Part shown: in pieces, positions 44,710-52,685 of the stretch | How positions within the stretch are numbered: position 1 is the stretch's first letter | How the letters are laid out: each line of letters starts with the position of its first letter | Source: Streptomyces specialis | Lineage (GTDB): Bacteria > Actinomycetota > Actinomycetes > Streptomycetales > Streptomycetaceae | Reading direction: 5' to 3' | Assembly (NCBI RefSeq): GCF_001493375.1 | Contig: NZ_LN929838.1 | Span: 1 to 64,000, forward strand | DNA: 64,000 bases | The notes under the pieces: generated by a model | What the model saw: only the letters and a program-made list of their open reading frames with translations | The model's database searches: none | Told to the model about the DNA's origin: nothing | Program-made: the position numbers and the translations under genes

Positions 44710-45225
44710 TCAGCGGGTCTGCGCTGGTTTCGGGGCCCGGCAGGGGTCACCAGCTTGGCAGTGGGCGGCCTCGCGAGGGTTGTCCCACTGACACGAAGGG
44801 CAGCGCCACAGAACGCCGGCGGCGAGCGCGGCGTCGCGAATCGCCTGCTGCTGGTGGTCGTCGGCCGCGTCCAGCAGTTCGCGCAACACACCACGCCGGA
44901 GAGTGCCTTCCGCGCTGCCGTCCAGCACCGTGTCGCCTTGGACCTCAATGCGAAGCGGCACTGTCCCATCGCGCCGGATGAGGCGGTCATCGGCCGTGTC
45001 GAGATCGATGTGGACCAGGAGCGTGCCGGTCAGGGGGTCGAGGCAGGTGAACACCAAGACGCCGCCGACCTCAGTGCAGGGGACTCCTTCGGCCTCGACC
45101 ATCGGGTGGAAGACCGCGCTGCGGTTCGCCTGCTCGCACTCCTTCTCGTCGGGGAAGGTGTAATCGGGCGGGGCGATGCCAGTCGTGTCGCGGTCGCCAG
45201 CGGGCCGCTTGGCGTGCACGGTCAT
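44710..45225 (-). CDS. Unknown protein with C-terminal zinc ribbon
   Basis: 171 residues. Ends in a zinc-ribbon-like WRCPSCQWDNPREAAHCQAG-x-x-C. Strand-rich middle (GVLVFTCLDPLTGTLLVHID then LDTADDRLIRRDGTVPLRIE). The ATG overlaps the stop of the upstream gene. Typical small accessory gene; no family assigned. Confidence 0.7.
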   Translation of the reverse strand: MTVHAKRPAGDRDTTGIAPPDYTFPDEKECEQANRSAVFHPMVEAEGVPCTEVGGVLVFTCLDPLTGTLLVHIDLDTADDRLIRRDGTVPLRIEVQGDTVLDGSAEGTLRRGVLRELLDAADDHQQQAIRDAALAAGVLWRCPSCQWDNPREAAHCQAGDPCRAPKPAQTR

Positions 45226-45803
45226 CGCCCCTTTCCGGCCGCCGGGCGCACGCCCGATGCGGATTCCAGGTCCGCGATCGCCTCGGCAGGGGCGCCGACA
45301 TGGCGGTACATCGCGATGAAGTCGGCCCAGGCTTCCGCCGGGGTCGGGCGGGCGTCACGCACCCTGGTTCGGTAGGAGCGCTGCAACCGGCCCAGTTCCT
45401 CACAGGACTTGACCGCGTCGACGACGTGGACGTGGCAGCCGGGGTACTTCACGAAGACGCGGCAGCCGCACCGCAGGTCGTACCAGCCGGTCTGCATGCC
45501 AATTGCGTCCACCAGGGTCCGCGTCCGGGCAAAGGACGGCAGCCGGTTGGCGACCAGGGCCTCGAATGCTGCGGTGATCTCCTCAGGTATCCCGTAGTGC
45601 TCGTCGATCGCCCGTAGCTGCGGCAGCGCGTCGCCGATATCACCTTCCATCACGGCCTTGGCGTAGGCGTCGTGCAACTGCTTCGACTCCGGACACTCCA
45701 CCGAATTGGGCGTCTGGGAGTGGAGACGCCAGTCCGCAACCACGTAGACGACGCATCCGCAATCTAGAAAGAACCAGCCCCGCCGTCCTACCTTCTCCGC
45801 CAC
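45222..45803 (-). CDS. Unknown protein with two cysteine hairpins
   Basis: 193 residues. Contains a duplicated motif: WFFLDCGCVVYVVADWRLHS and WYDLRCGCRVFVKYPGCHVH, each a strand-CxC-strand hairpin that could bind metal. The helical C-terminus is RPTPAEAWADFIAMYRHVGA. A GGGAGGAAG site is upstream, and ATTTGTCTATGC lies about 30 bases before the start. Confidence 0.72.
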   Translation of the reverse strand: MAEKVGRRGWFFLDCGCVVYVVADWRLHSQTPNSVECPESKQLHDAYAKAVMEGDIGDALPQLRAIDEHYGIPEEITAAFEALVANRLPSFARTRTLVDAIGMQTGWYDLRCGCRVFVKYPGCHVHVVDAVKSCEELGRLQRSYRTRVRDARPTPAEAWADFIAMYRHVGAPAEAIADLESASGVRPAAGKGR

Positions 45804-45959
45804 TTTCTTCCTCCCTTCTCGGGGGCTGCATAGACAAATACCATTGCGGGGACGCGAATTCCCCCAGGACCGCCAGTGTCCTTTCCGTCCGCCGGACCGG
45901 TCACGGCAGATGCGCGCGAAGCGACGGCGCGCCTCGATACCATGCCCGGTAACGCGCCG

Positions 45960-46136
45960 TCACCTGATCTCCAGGTGCTCATCGCCGTACAGCATCCGCA
46001 GTCGCTCCAGCGCGGATTCGGCCTGCTGTTCCGTGAGGCCATGCACGATCAGGACATCGGGAACTCCGGCGTTGCGAGCAAGCCATTCGGGATCTTTCGA
46101 TGTGGTCCAGATGCTGTGGTTGCGGATTTCCGTCAT
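45960..46136 (-). CDS. Small protein (58 residues)
   Basis: TEIRNHSIWTTSKDPEWLAR, NAGVPDVLIVHGLTEQQAES, ALERLRMLYGDEHLEIR. The ATG has GAGGTGAG just upstream. Well formed alpha/beta-looking peptide of unknown function. A copy of the upstream element lies at 46185-46220, about 50 bases before its start. Confidence 0.6.
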   Translation of the reverse strand: MTEIRNHSIWTTSKDPEWLARNAGVPDVLIVHGLTEQQAESALERLRMLYGDEHLEIR

Positions 46137-46184
46137 CGCTCACCTCGATTCATGGCGGCTGCCGTCGGTGGATGATGTGCTCTC

Positions 46185-46220
46185 GCCTGAATACGGGGCT
46201 GCGAACGCCCCAATCGCCGA
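46185..46220 (-). promoter_or_regulatory. Upstream element copy A
   Basis: The minus strand has TCGGCGATTGGGGCGTTC, a short spacer, then CCCGTATTCAGGC. It matches the family consensus TCGGCGATCGGGCGCTTC, about six bases, CCGTATTNAGGTGA. Located about 50 bases before the 45960-46136 gene. Confidence 0.6.
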
Positions 46221-46283
46221 CTTCACGGGAAGAAATGTCCGCACTTGCTCCGCCCGGCCCCGGTTCCCGGGGCCGGGCGGTAG

Positions 46284-46873
46284 CTAGCGGTCTCCGCCGG
46301 TCGCCGCGATGGCGGCGGCGTATTGGTGGTGCAGGCGCCGTCCGTGGTCGGCGGCGGTCAGCAACGTCGCCACGCCAGCCTCGATCCCCGTCGCTGCCGG
46401 GTCCGCCATGCGCGGAACCGGGCAGGGGGGCGAGGCCAGGGTCAGGGGCGCTGGCGAAATGAGGTGGAGGAAGAAGCGGAAGTAGCCCACGTCGCCGTCG
46501 TCGACGAACTCCGCGTCTACCACCTCGCCTTGCGGGCCGCTGAGGATGCCTTCGGTCTGCGCGGCGCGGATCAGCAGGACTGCCGTGTCCTCCTCCCCGA
46601 CCTTCGCCGGGCTCCAGGCCCTGTCTCTTATAACCATCTGACGCTGCCGACGAAGCGGAATCTGCAGCGACTGTATCACACCGTGTCCAGAAAGACAACA
46701 TCCGCCCCAGAAAAGTACAAACATTGCGTCGCCGGGCTCCAGGCCATGTCGATGGGCGGGCGGGCAGCCGAAGGGGACGTTCCCACATCCGTGAAGGCTT
46801 CTTGCAGTTCCCGGCAGACGATGAGTTCCGTCAGCCAGTTGCGGACGATGTCTTCCCTCACGGTGAACGGCAT
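46284..46873 (-). CDS. Unknown protein interrupted by adapter; intact when it is removed
   Basis: N-terminal part PFTVREDIVRNWLTELIVCR then ELQEAFTDVGTSPSAARPPI and DMAWSPA; C-terminal part AWSPAKVGEEDTAVLLIRAA then QTEGILSGPQGEVVDAEFVD. A 16-base overlap (46605-46620 and 46730-46745) flanks the adapter. Deleting 46621-46745 (125 bases) restores one continuous 154-residue frame. The protein is soluble, with a strand-rich middle (DGDVGYFRFFLHLISPAPLT) and a helical C-terminus. Function unknown. Confidence 0.75.
46621..46745. other. Sequencing artefact: Read 1 adapter inside a gene
   Basis: CTGTCTCTTATAACCATCTG then ACGCTGCCGACGA is an almost exact transposase end plus Read 1 tail, followed by an index-like octamer and degraded sequence. 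The bases 46730-46745 repeat 46605-46620, which is the assembler's overlap. Confidence 0.97.
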
Positions 46874-46889
46874 GGTTGACCTCCATCTG

Positions 46890-47519
46890 CTACGCGTCGT
46901 CCTCGCCGGGGAGGTCGAGCAACTGCCGCAGCAGGCCGAGTGCTTGGTCCAGCTCGACGTGGTTCCGGTCGTTACGGCGGATGGTCCGCTTCCTCAGCAC
47001 AGGAATGGCCAGGTCCAGGCCAAGGACTTCGCCCCGGGAACCGTGCTTGAGGCGGTAGCTGTCCGGCGCGATGAGCCAGGCGTCCCAGTCATCGGCCGGC
47101 GCTCCCGCCCGTGCGGCCTGATCGGCAGACGAACCCGTGTCAGGGCAGGGGCAGTTCAAGTCTTCGCACGGGCGCCCGGCCGGATGAGCGATGCTCACGG
47201 GCGAGCGTCGGTAGTGCGTCGCCTGACCGTTGAGGTGAGGGCAGTGCTGCCTGGCGTAGCCGAGGCATTCGGGGTGGACCGCAGGTTCCGGGGCGTAGCC
47301 GACGTGCACGTCCATGGGCCGCACGAGCAAGTAGATCCGCTCCTCCAGCCGCTGTCCGCAGATCTGACAGAGCCGGTGGACGAACGCCCCGTGCCGCCTG
47401 GCCGCGTCGATGGCGCCGAAGGCAGGGAGGCCGTTATGGATGAGGGTGATCCAGGGGACGACCAGTCCGCCGGCCAGCGGGCGGGCGGCGCAACGGACTG
47501 GAATCGGAGGGCGCGCCAC
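46890..47519 (-). CDS. Unknown protein with Cys-rich region
   Basis: 209 residues from GTG 47519, two bases after the stop of the upstream gene. A Cys/His cluster (RLCQICGQRLEERIYLLVRP, HPECLGYARQHCPH, CEDLNCPCP) suggests zinc binding. The C-terminus (DQALGLLRQLLDLPGEDDA) is helical. Phage-like accessory gene; no family assigned. Confidence 0.7.
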   Translation of the reverse strand: MARPPIPVRCAARPLAGGLVVPWITLIHNGLPAFGAIDAARRHGAFVHRLCQICGQRLEERIYLLVRPMDVHVGYAPEPAVHPECLGYARQHCPHLNGQATHYRRSPVSIAHPAGRPCEDLNCPCPDTGSSADQAARAGAPADDWDAWLIAPDSYRLKHGSRGEVLGLDLAIPVLRKRTIRRNDRNHVELDQALGLLRQLLDLPGEDDA

Positions 47520-47520
47520 G

Positions 47521-48051
47521 TCAATGCACCTCCATGACGTCGAGTACGCCTGCGCCCTCGTGTTCGCCTCCGACCCGGTATCCTGCGGTGCGCAGGACCG
47601 AGGCGGCCCCGTAGAAGTCCGCCTCGATCCCGCCGTGGACGACGACGTGGACGGTGTCAGGGCTCGCGCCCGGGCGGACATGGAAGCCGTCTCCGGCGGG
47701 CTGAACACCTCGCTGGAGTTGCGGCTGGAGTCCGCTCGCCCGCAAGGCGGTCACCACGGCGCGGACGAGCTGGTGGGCGTGGTGCTCGAAGGAGTGGCCG
47801 TAGCTGAGCGCCGCGAATTCCACGTCTCCGCGGGGCATGTGCGCGCGGGCGCGCAGCAGGATGACCGGGCCGTTCTGCGCAGCGTGGTCGTAGGATCCGC
47901 TGGCCAGTTCCGCGGCAATACGGGCGCGCAGCGCGTCGCCGCCCTCGATCACCTTACCGAGCGCCGGACCGGGGCCGCCGCGTATCTCCTCGTAGGCCGA
48001 GGCGGCGATGTCCAGGCAGGCCAAGGACCCCGGCGGGCAGACTTTTCTCAC
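47521..48051 (-). CDS. Unknown protein
   Basis: 176 residues. Helical N-terminal part (CLDIAASAYEEIRGG) followed by ALRARIAAELASGSYDHAAQ and a strand-rich C-terminus (DTVHVVVHGGIEADFYGAAS then VLRTAGYRVGGEH). Coupled to the next gene. It follows the tRNA by about 125 bases. Confidence 0.7.
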   Translation of the reverse strand: MRKVCPPGSLACLDIAASAYEEIRGGPGPALGKVIEGGDALRARIAAELASGSYDHAAQNGPVILLRARAHMPRGDVEFAALSYGHSFEHHAHQLVRAVVTALRASGLQPQLQRGVQPAGDGFHVRPGASPDTVHVVVHGGIEADFYGAASVLRTAGYRVGGEHEGAGVLDVMEVH

Positions 48052-48176
48052 CGTGCTGCTCCTTTACTTTCTGCTGGCGTGAATGGGTCAGTCCGCCCGT
48101 GCGCGGCGCGGATATCTGCGCTAGCGGAATCCCGGTAGCGGCCAGTGGGAACGGCCGCCGGAAACCCGGGATCGTG

Positions 48177-48249
48177 TAGACCCGGCCGGGTTCGAACCGG
48201 CGACCATGGCGCTTATAAGGCGCCTGCTCTGCCACTGAGCTACGGGCCC
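48177..48249 (-). tRNA. tRNA with UAU anticodon (isoleucine, AUA)
   Basis: Cloverleaf read on the minus strand: acceptor GGGCCCG pairs with CGGGTCT (two G-U pairs), D arm GCTCAGTGGCAGAGC, anticodon arm GGCGC-CTTATAA-GCGCC giving anticodon UAU, variable ATGGTC-like, T arm GCCGG-TTCGAAC-CCGGC, discriminator A. CCA is not encoded. AUA is very rare in Streptomyces and is normally read by a lysidine-modified CAU tRNA, so a UAU tRNA fits a phage or mobile-element origin. Confidence 0.9.
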
Positions 48250-48299
48250 GGGGATTACTGCCGGCTCGGGCGGAGTCGCGGGGCGTCCAGCGGGGCCGG

Positions 48300-48959
48300 T
48301 CAGGCTGCGGCTGCCCGTGCGGCGAGGCCGGGCGCGGCAGCCGCTGCCTGGGGGCGGTGGCGCGGGCGGCGGGTTCCGGTGCCGGCGATGCGGTCGGTGT
48401 GGACGACCCAGGTGACGGCCTGCACGGTGCTGGGCCGCTCACCCAGTAGCCGGGCGGCCTCCCGGTAGCAGTCGGCCAGCAGGGCGTACCGGCGCAGGCT
48501 GGACAGGCCCCGGTCGCGCTGGCCATAGGTGCGGCCGACGGCGATGTCGTGGGCGTGGCGGTCGACGACGACCGCGTCGGGGTCGTCGGGGTCGGCGATG
48601 CAGCGGAAGAACTGCCCGGTCTTGCGCCCGGGCGGCAGAACGTCCGCGGGGTCGGCACCGGCGAGGATCGCGGCGGCCTTGGCAAGCGCGTCGGCGAAGT
48701 GCCCGCCGTCCAGCCCCGTGTCGCAGGCCGCCCGCGCCAGCTCCACGGTGGCTTCCCAGGACTTGTTGGCGGACAGCGCGGCGATCACGCCGGCACCGGT
48801 CCGGGCGTCGCCGCCGGTGAGCATCGCCGCGAGGTCGTGGGCGGCGCGATACCAGGTGCGTCCGCGCTGCTGCTGCTCAGGGGTGGCCGAGTGCCACACG
48901 TCGAGGATGTTGCGTACGTATCGGCGGCGGGTCCGAGCGGGTACGTCGATGGGGGTCAC
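48300..48959 (-). CDS. DUF7178-like phage protein
   Basis: 219 residues. It resembles a family frequent in actinophages: TPEQQQRGRTWYRAAHDLAA, GAGVIAALSANKSWEATVEL, ILAGADPADVLPPGRKTGQF, then DAVVVDRHAHDIAVGRTYG and PSTVQAVTWVV. DRHAHDIA looks like an active or metal site. The family name is from memory; function unknown. The gene starts just downstream of an adapter junction, but its own N-terminus looks intact. Confidence 0.82.
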   Translation of the reverse strand: MTPIDVPARTRRRYVRNILDVWHSATPEQQQRGRTWYRAAHDLAAMLTGGDARTGAGVIAALSANKSWEATVELARAACDTGLDGGHFADALAKAAAILAGADPADVLPPGRKTGQFFRCIADPDDPDAVVVDRHAHDIAVGRTYGQRDRGLSSLRRYALLADCYREAARLLGERPSTVQAVTWVVHTDRIAGTGTRRPRHRPQAAAAAPGLAARAAAA

Positions 48960-48976
48960 GGCTTCCTCCCTCCGAG

Positions 48977-49140
48977 GTGAGCTCTTATAATCATCTGACG
49001 CTGCCGACGAAGCGGAAACGGGTGGTGGCGTGGGTGCCCGGCTCCTTTAATCACGATTAGTAATGTCGTATTGTGGCTTCTAGTGAGTTGTAGTAGTGTT
49101 AAGATGTTGATGATCTATATGCTTGAGAAGAGAGGTGCTG
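48977..49140. other. Sequencing artefact: Read 1 adapter and low-quality sequence
   Basis: GCTCTTATAATCATCTGACG then CTGCCGACGA, followed by AGCGGAAACGGGTGGTGGCG (index then P5-complement-like). AT-rich sequence follows up to about 49140, where CTCTCTTCTCAAGCATATAG (minus strand) looks like a degraded opposite end. Confidence 0.92.
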
Positions 49141-49372
49141 ACGGGAGCTGGTCCCGCACGCGGCCCCAAGGCCGGTCGCCGTCGCGGCGGATGAGGAGGT
49201 CCTGGCTGGTGAGGCCGTGCCGGTTCTTGTCCAGGGCGTCCGGCACGTAGAGTTCGGCGGTCACGGAGATCAGCCCGTGGCGGCGCAGCTCGTCGAACCA
49301 GACCAGGGCCTCCTCGCTGGTGGCGAAGTGCGCGGTCATGTGCACCCGGATCGGCTTGGGCTCGCCGTTCAC
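49115..49372 (-). CDS. Small unknown protein, 3' end probably lost to adapter
   Basis: GTG at 49372 overlaps the previous stop. NGEPKPIRVHMTAHFATSEE, ALVWFDELRRHGLISVTAEL, YVPDALDKNRHGLTSQDLLI, RRDGDRPWGRVRDQLP: alpha/beta with clear coding character. The last residues (LFSSI and the stop) fall in sequence that looks like a degraded adapter, so the true C-terminus is unknown. Confidence 0.6.
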   Translation of the reverse strand: MNGEPKPIRVHMTAHFATSEEALVWFDELRRHGLISVTAELYVPDALDKNRHGLTSQDLLIRRDGDRPWGRVRDQLPSAPLFSSI

Positions 49373-49623
49373 GGCTTCCACCACTCCAGGGGTGAGTCGA
49401 GCGGCAGGACGTGGACCTCTTCCGCGCGGTGTTCCAGGCCCTGCCGGGTGATCTTGGAGAGGTGGGTGCCGCAGGCCGCTTTGCGGACCAGCTCCGCGAC
49501 GCCGGGGTAAATCGGTGTCGCGATCCACTCCACGCGGAAGACGGCATCGTGTAGGCAGCGGATCGATTCTTCGTCCAGGTAGCGGTAGCGCCTGATGAAG
49601 TGGCCGTCGCACCGGGGCTTCAT
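49369..49623 (-). CDS. Small protein, paralogue of 43650-43889
   Basis: 84 residues: KPRCDGHFIRRYRYLDEESI, FRVEWIATPIYPGVAELVRK, AACGTHLSKITRQGLEHRAE, VHVLPLDSPLEWW. It shares RVEW...VRKAACGxHL...VHxLPxDxxxxWW with 43650. Overlaps both neighbours by four bases. Confidence 0.72.
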   Translation of the reverse strand: MKPRCDGHFIRRYRYLDEESIRCLHDAVFRVEWIATPIYPGVAELVRKAACGTHLSKITRQGLEHRAEEVHVLPLDSPLEWWKP

Positions 49624-50195
49624 GAGGTCATCACCTCGATGGACTGAACCCGTTCCGGCGGGACGTCCGTGACCAACTCGCCGTCGTCCAGGCGCAAGCT
49701 CAGCGCCGGACGCCAGCCGATGATCACGCCCTCGACCACGCTGCCGTCGGCATCGGTGGCCCGGACGCGGGTACAGGCCAGCACATCCGCCAGGGCTGCA
49801 GTCAGCGCCTCGCTGATCGCCAGGCTTACTACGGGGTTATGCCGCGGACCGCCGCCCGGCTCGGGGTCGTTAGATGCCAGCTCGGCGGCGATGTGCTCCA
49901 GAGCGTCAATCAGGCACCGGGCCAGCCCGAGGGGGCCTGCGGCGTCGTGGACGTAGATCAGCAGGTCCGCGACAACGCTTCCTGCGAAGCTGGGAGCACG
50001 CTCCCTGTCGAAGCGTTGCCAGCCGTCCGGGCCGCAGTAGTCGTCGTCCTCACCAATCCAGTGGGCCGCTTCGAGCAGGTGGTGGAACCCCCGCGAGTCC
50101 CCGGTGGTCTCGAAAGTGTCGGAGCCATCGAGGTACGGATGGTGCGGCAGCGGGCCGTAGTGGGACAGCACGGTGATGCAACTCCTCTCGTACAC
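49620..50195 (-). CDS. Unknown protein with C-terminal LDDGEL domain, paralogue of 43886-44398
   Basis: 191 residues. N-terminal part YLDGSDTFETTGDSRGFHHL then LEAAHWIGEDDDY; helical middle (CLIDALEHIAAELASNDPEP). C-terminal 45 residues DGSVVEGVIIGWRPALSLRL then DDGELVTDVPPERVQSIEV share the small domain of 43886-44398. The same downstream partner follows in both places, so the pair has been duplicated as a unit. Confidence 0.72.
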   Translation of the reverse strand: MYERSCITVLSHYGPLPHHPYLDGSDTFETTGDSRGFHHLLEAAHWIGEDDDYCGPDGWQRFDRERAPSFAGSVVADLLIYVHDAAGPLGLARCLIDALEHIAAELASNDPEPGGGPRHNPVVSLAISEALTAALADVLACTRVRATDADGSVVEGVIIGWRPALSLRLDDGELVTDVPPERVQSIEVMTS

Positions 50196-50264
50196 GCAGG
50201 CAGGTGGGTGGCGCTGTGCCGGGGGCGGAGGTGCGCCGGGCAGCGCACCCCGCCCCGGCGGCGT

Positions 50265-51293
50265 TTAGGCGGCGCGGACCAGTTCGGTGTGGTCGAGGAC
50301 CCGGGCCAGGGTGGCCAGGGTGGACCGGTCGAGGGTGTCGAAGTCGCCGGTGACCGCCCGCAGGGCGTTGCGCTCGGGCCGGGTGGCGCCGCGTACGGCC
50401 TGCGCGTGGTGGGCGTGGGTGTTCACCGCCTGCACCACGCCGAAGGCGGTTCCGCGCCAGGGCGCCACCCGCGCGTCGTCCGTCCACAGGCTGGTCAGCG
50501 CCTGGCGCTTGCGCGCCGCCAGCGTCCGCCCTCGGCCCGGCTTGGCGGGCAGCTCGACGTGCGCGTCCAGGAAGCGCTGCCACTGCCGCTCGGAGACGTC
50601 CGTCCGGCACAGGCGCGCGACCTCCTCCGTGAAGGAGTCGGCGACGCGGTGGACCATGCCCAGCGCGTCGCGGGCGGCGGCCAGCTTCAACTCCGACTTC
50701 CGGGAGTGCTTGACCCTCACGGTCTGGCCGGACTCGTTCAGCGCGGCGTGCATCGTGTTGTCGCACACCACGTTGGTGACCACCGGCTTGTACGTGGTCG
50801 CCAGCGAACCGTCGAAGCTGGTGGTGGCCAGCAGGTGCGGCCGGAAGGCCACTCCCTCCGGTGTGGTGATCGTCTCGGGGACTTCGACCGAGACCCACGC
50901 GACCGCGCCGCCCTTCAGCAGACCGGCCGAGCCGACCGCAAGGTTGTCGTCGAGCAGGTTGGCGACCTTGTTCAGCAGCCACTCGCCGTACGGGTGCGGC
51001 TCGTAGCCCGGGCCGAAGTAGCCCAGGACGCGGCCGGTGTCACTGCGGGAGAACGCCACCCGCTCCAGGTCGCGCTCCGGGCGTCCGGTCAGCGGGCTGG
51101 TCACGAAAACCTCGCCGCGCACAGCCTCCCAGTCGAACAGGCGGCGCCGCACGTCCTCAAGAGGGATCGCGCCACGGTAGTGATTGGACTCCGTGCCCTG
51201 CATACCACGGTGGTAATGCCAGGCCGTTCCACGCTTTTCCGTAAAGCCGATCAGAGTGTTCTTGTTCAGCCAGTCCAGGGTTTCACGGGACAT
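50265..51293 (-). CDS. DUF932 phage/plasmid-like protein
   Basis: 342 residues, typical DUF932 length. Starts SRETLDWLNKNTLIGFTEKR; contains FSRSDTGRVLGYFGPGYEPH, GGAVAWVSVEVPETITTPEG, the family core TSFDGSLATTYKPVVTNVVC followed by DNTMHAAL, and FGVVQAVNTHAHHAQAVRGA. Common in phages and conjugative plasmids, function unresolved. It follows element copy B by 81 bases, which suggests transcription from there. Confidence 0.93.
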   Translation of the reverse strand: MSRETLDWLNKNTLIGFTEKRGTAWHYHRGMQGTESNHYRGAIPLEDVRRRLFDWEAVRGEVFVTSPLTGRPERDLERVAFSRSDTGRVLGYFGPGYEPHPYGEWLLNKVANLLDDNLAVGSAGLLKGGAVAWVSVEVPETITTPEGVAFRPHLLATTSFDGSLATTYKPVVTNVVCDNTMHAALNESGQTVRVKHSRKSELKLAAARDALGMVHRVADSFTEEVARLCRTDVSERQWQRFLDAHVELPAKPGRGRTLAARKRQALTSLWTDDARVAPWRGTAFGVVQAVNTHAHHAQAVRGATRPERNALRAVTGDFDTLDRSTLATLARVLDHTELVRAA

Positions 51294-51625
51294 GCCAAAT
51301 GAGTCCTCTCTATACAGGGGACAATTCTCCGGAAGGGCAGCGCAGGAGCGGTCGCGGAACGACTAACTGCCTCCGTTTAAATACGGGTTGCCGAAGCACC
51401 CGATCGCCGACCGCACGGTGGAAATCTTCTGCCCTTTTCCCCGGGCTCTCAGCCTGGCAACCGCTGATAGTTCAGGAGGCACGACTCAAACAGGCTCAGA
51501 TACGCGGTGCTTATCAGCGGGCGGTCGAGCAGCACGGCGTACTGCTCGGCGGGTCAGCGGCGCCCGGAGGGCGGGAGACGGGGCAACGCCCGGCTGGAGA
51601 TTCTCTTCGCACGAGGCCGTCGCGC
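51294..51625. other. Intergenic region carrying upstream element B
   Basis: Contains one element copy (51374-51410) and, nearer the DUF932 start, GGAGAATTGTCCCCTGTATA on the minus strand, resembling boxes before 53999-54532 and 45222-45803. No gene is supported. Confidence 0.45.
51374..51410 (-). promoter_or_regulatory. Upstream element copy B
   Basis: Minus strand TCGGCGATCGGGTGCTTC, six bases, CCCGTATTTAAACGG. Located 81 bases upstream of the DUF932 start, the same distance as copy D from its gene. Confidence 0.7.
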
Positions 51626-52051
51626 TCAGCGGTTGGGCTTCCGCGAGCTGGTCTTGGTCCCGCCGAAAACGCGGGCCTCCCATTCCTGGGCTTCGTCGAG
51701 CACGATGACGGGCAGGTCCGTGATGCCGTCTCGCTGGGCGCGGGCGACGCGGTGCCACCCGTCGATGATCAGCGCGGCGCCGTCGAAGTCCCGGATCTTC
51801 ACTGCGAGGAGGGGCCGGGTGATATCGACGCGTGCCGCGTGCTGCTCGTTGATCTCGATCGCGCTCAGAAGGCCGTAGAACGGCTCGGGGTTGAGCCTGA
51901 CCGGTGTGATTCCGGCGGCAATCTCCTTCGCCCGGGTCACGTCCCACCGAAAGGTGAGGAACTGGAAGAACTCCCGGTCTCCGGCCGTGGACCCGCTGCC
52001 CTGGCCGGGGGGCGTCGGCACGCTCGCCGGCTCGGGGGGACCGCCGGTCAT
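51626..52051 (-). CDS. ParB-like (sulfiredoxin-fold) protein
   Basis: 141 residues from the ATG at 52051, overlapping the stop of the preceding gene. RPLLAVKIRDFDGAALIIDG then WHRVARAQRDGITDLPVIVL is the strand-G-WHR-helix pattern of ParB/sulfiredoxin-like domains common in phage and plasmid accessory proteins. No HTH follows, so it is not a partition ParB. Confidence 0.78.
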   Translation of the reverse strand: MTGGPPEPASVPTPPGQGSGSTAGDREFFQFLTFRWDVTRAKEIAAGITPVRLNPEPFYGLLSAIEINEQHAARVDITRPLLAVKIRDFDGAALIIDGWHRVARAQRDGITDLPVIVLDEAQEWEARVFGGTKTSSRKPNR

Positions 52052-52452
52052 CCCTCGCTCCTCTCGGAGGCTGACTGGGAGGTGAGGGCATCCACGAGGC
52101 GTTCCAGGTCGGCGAGGCTGTTGGCCGCGTCGAACAGGGTGCATGCCGACTCATCGTCCAGATCCAGGGCCCGGCGCGCGAAGTCGGCGAGGTGGATCTT
52201 CTCGTCCTGGGTGAAGCCCAGGTCGCGCGCCGACCGGTTGGGGACCAGGTAGGGGTCGTGGTTGGGCCACGGCTTGCCGCTTGGCCGCCGTTCGACGGTG
52301 GCGGCCGGGCTGGCGAGCTGTGCTCCGGCCAGCAGGGCAGCGTGATAGGCGAAGCAGCCCGCACTACCACGGCGGTAGTCCATCTGGATCCAGGTCTCGG
52401 GGTGGGTGCGGATATGCCGCAGGGTGGCGCGCAGCAGCGCGGCATTGGGCAT
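52048..52452 (-). CDS. Unknown protein, first of two tandem paralogues
   Basis: 134 residues. PNAALLRATLRHIRTHPETW, GCFAYHAALLAGAQLASPAA, ARDLGFTQDEKIHLADFARR, LADLERLVDAL: the same layout as the gene at 52686-53072. AAGGAG lies upstream. A CxxxH-like GCFAYHAALLAG core is conserved between the two. Confidence 0.75.
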   Translation of the reverse strand: MPNAALLRATLRHIRTHPETWIQMDYRRGSAGCFAYHAALLAGAQLASPAATVERRPSGKPWPNHDPYLVPNRSARDLGFTQDEKIHLADFARRALDLDDESACTLFDAANSLADLERLVDALTSQSASERSEG

Positions 52453-52685
52453 GAGGGATCGTTTCTCCTTTCTTTGCCTTGAAGCTTCGGGTCGTGGGAG
52501 GCGTAGCGCCGCAGACCCGCACGCCCGCCCCGGCTGGGCGAGGGAGGGATCGGCCAGGGGCCGGGCGTGCGGGCGTGCGGCACCACGCGCAGCGATAACC
52601 GCCCACCGGCCCGGCAGCGCCGGCCGGTGCGCCTGGGCGCACCGGCCGGCGGACGGCTGCGGGCGGCGGCTCGCTCGCTGTGCGT

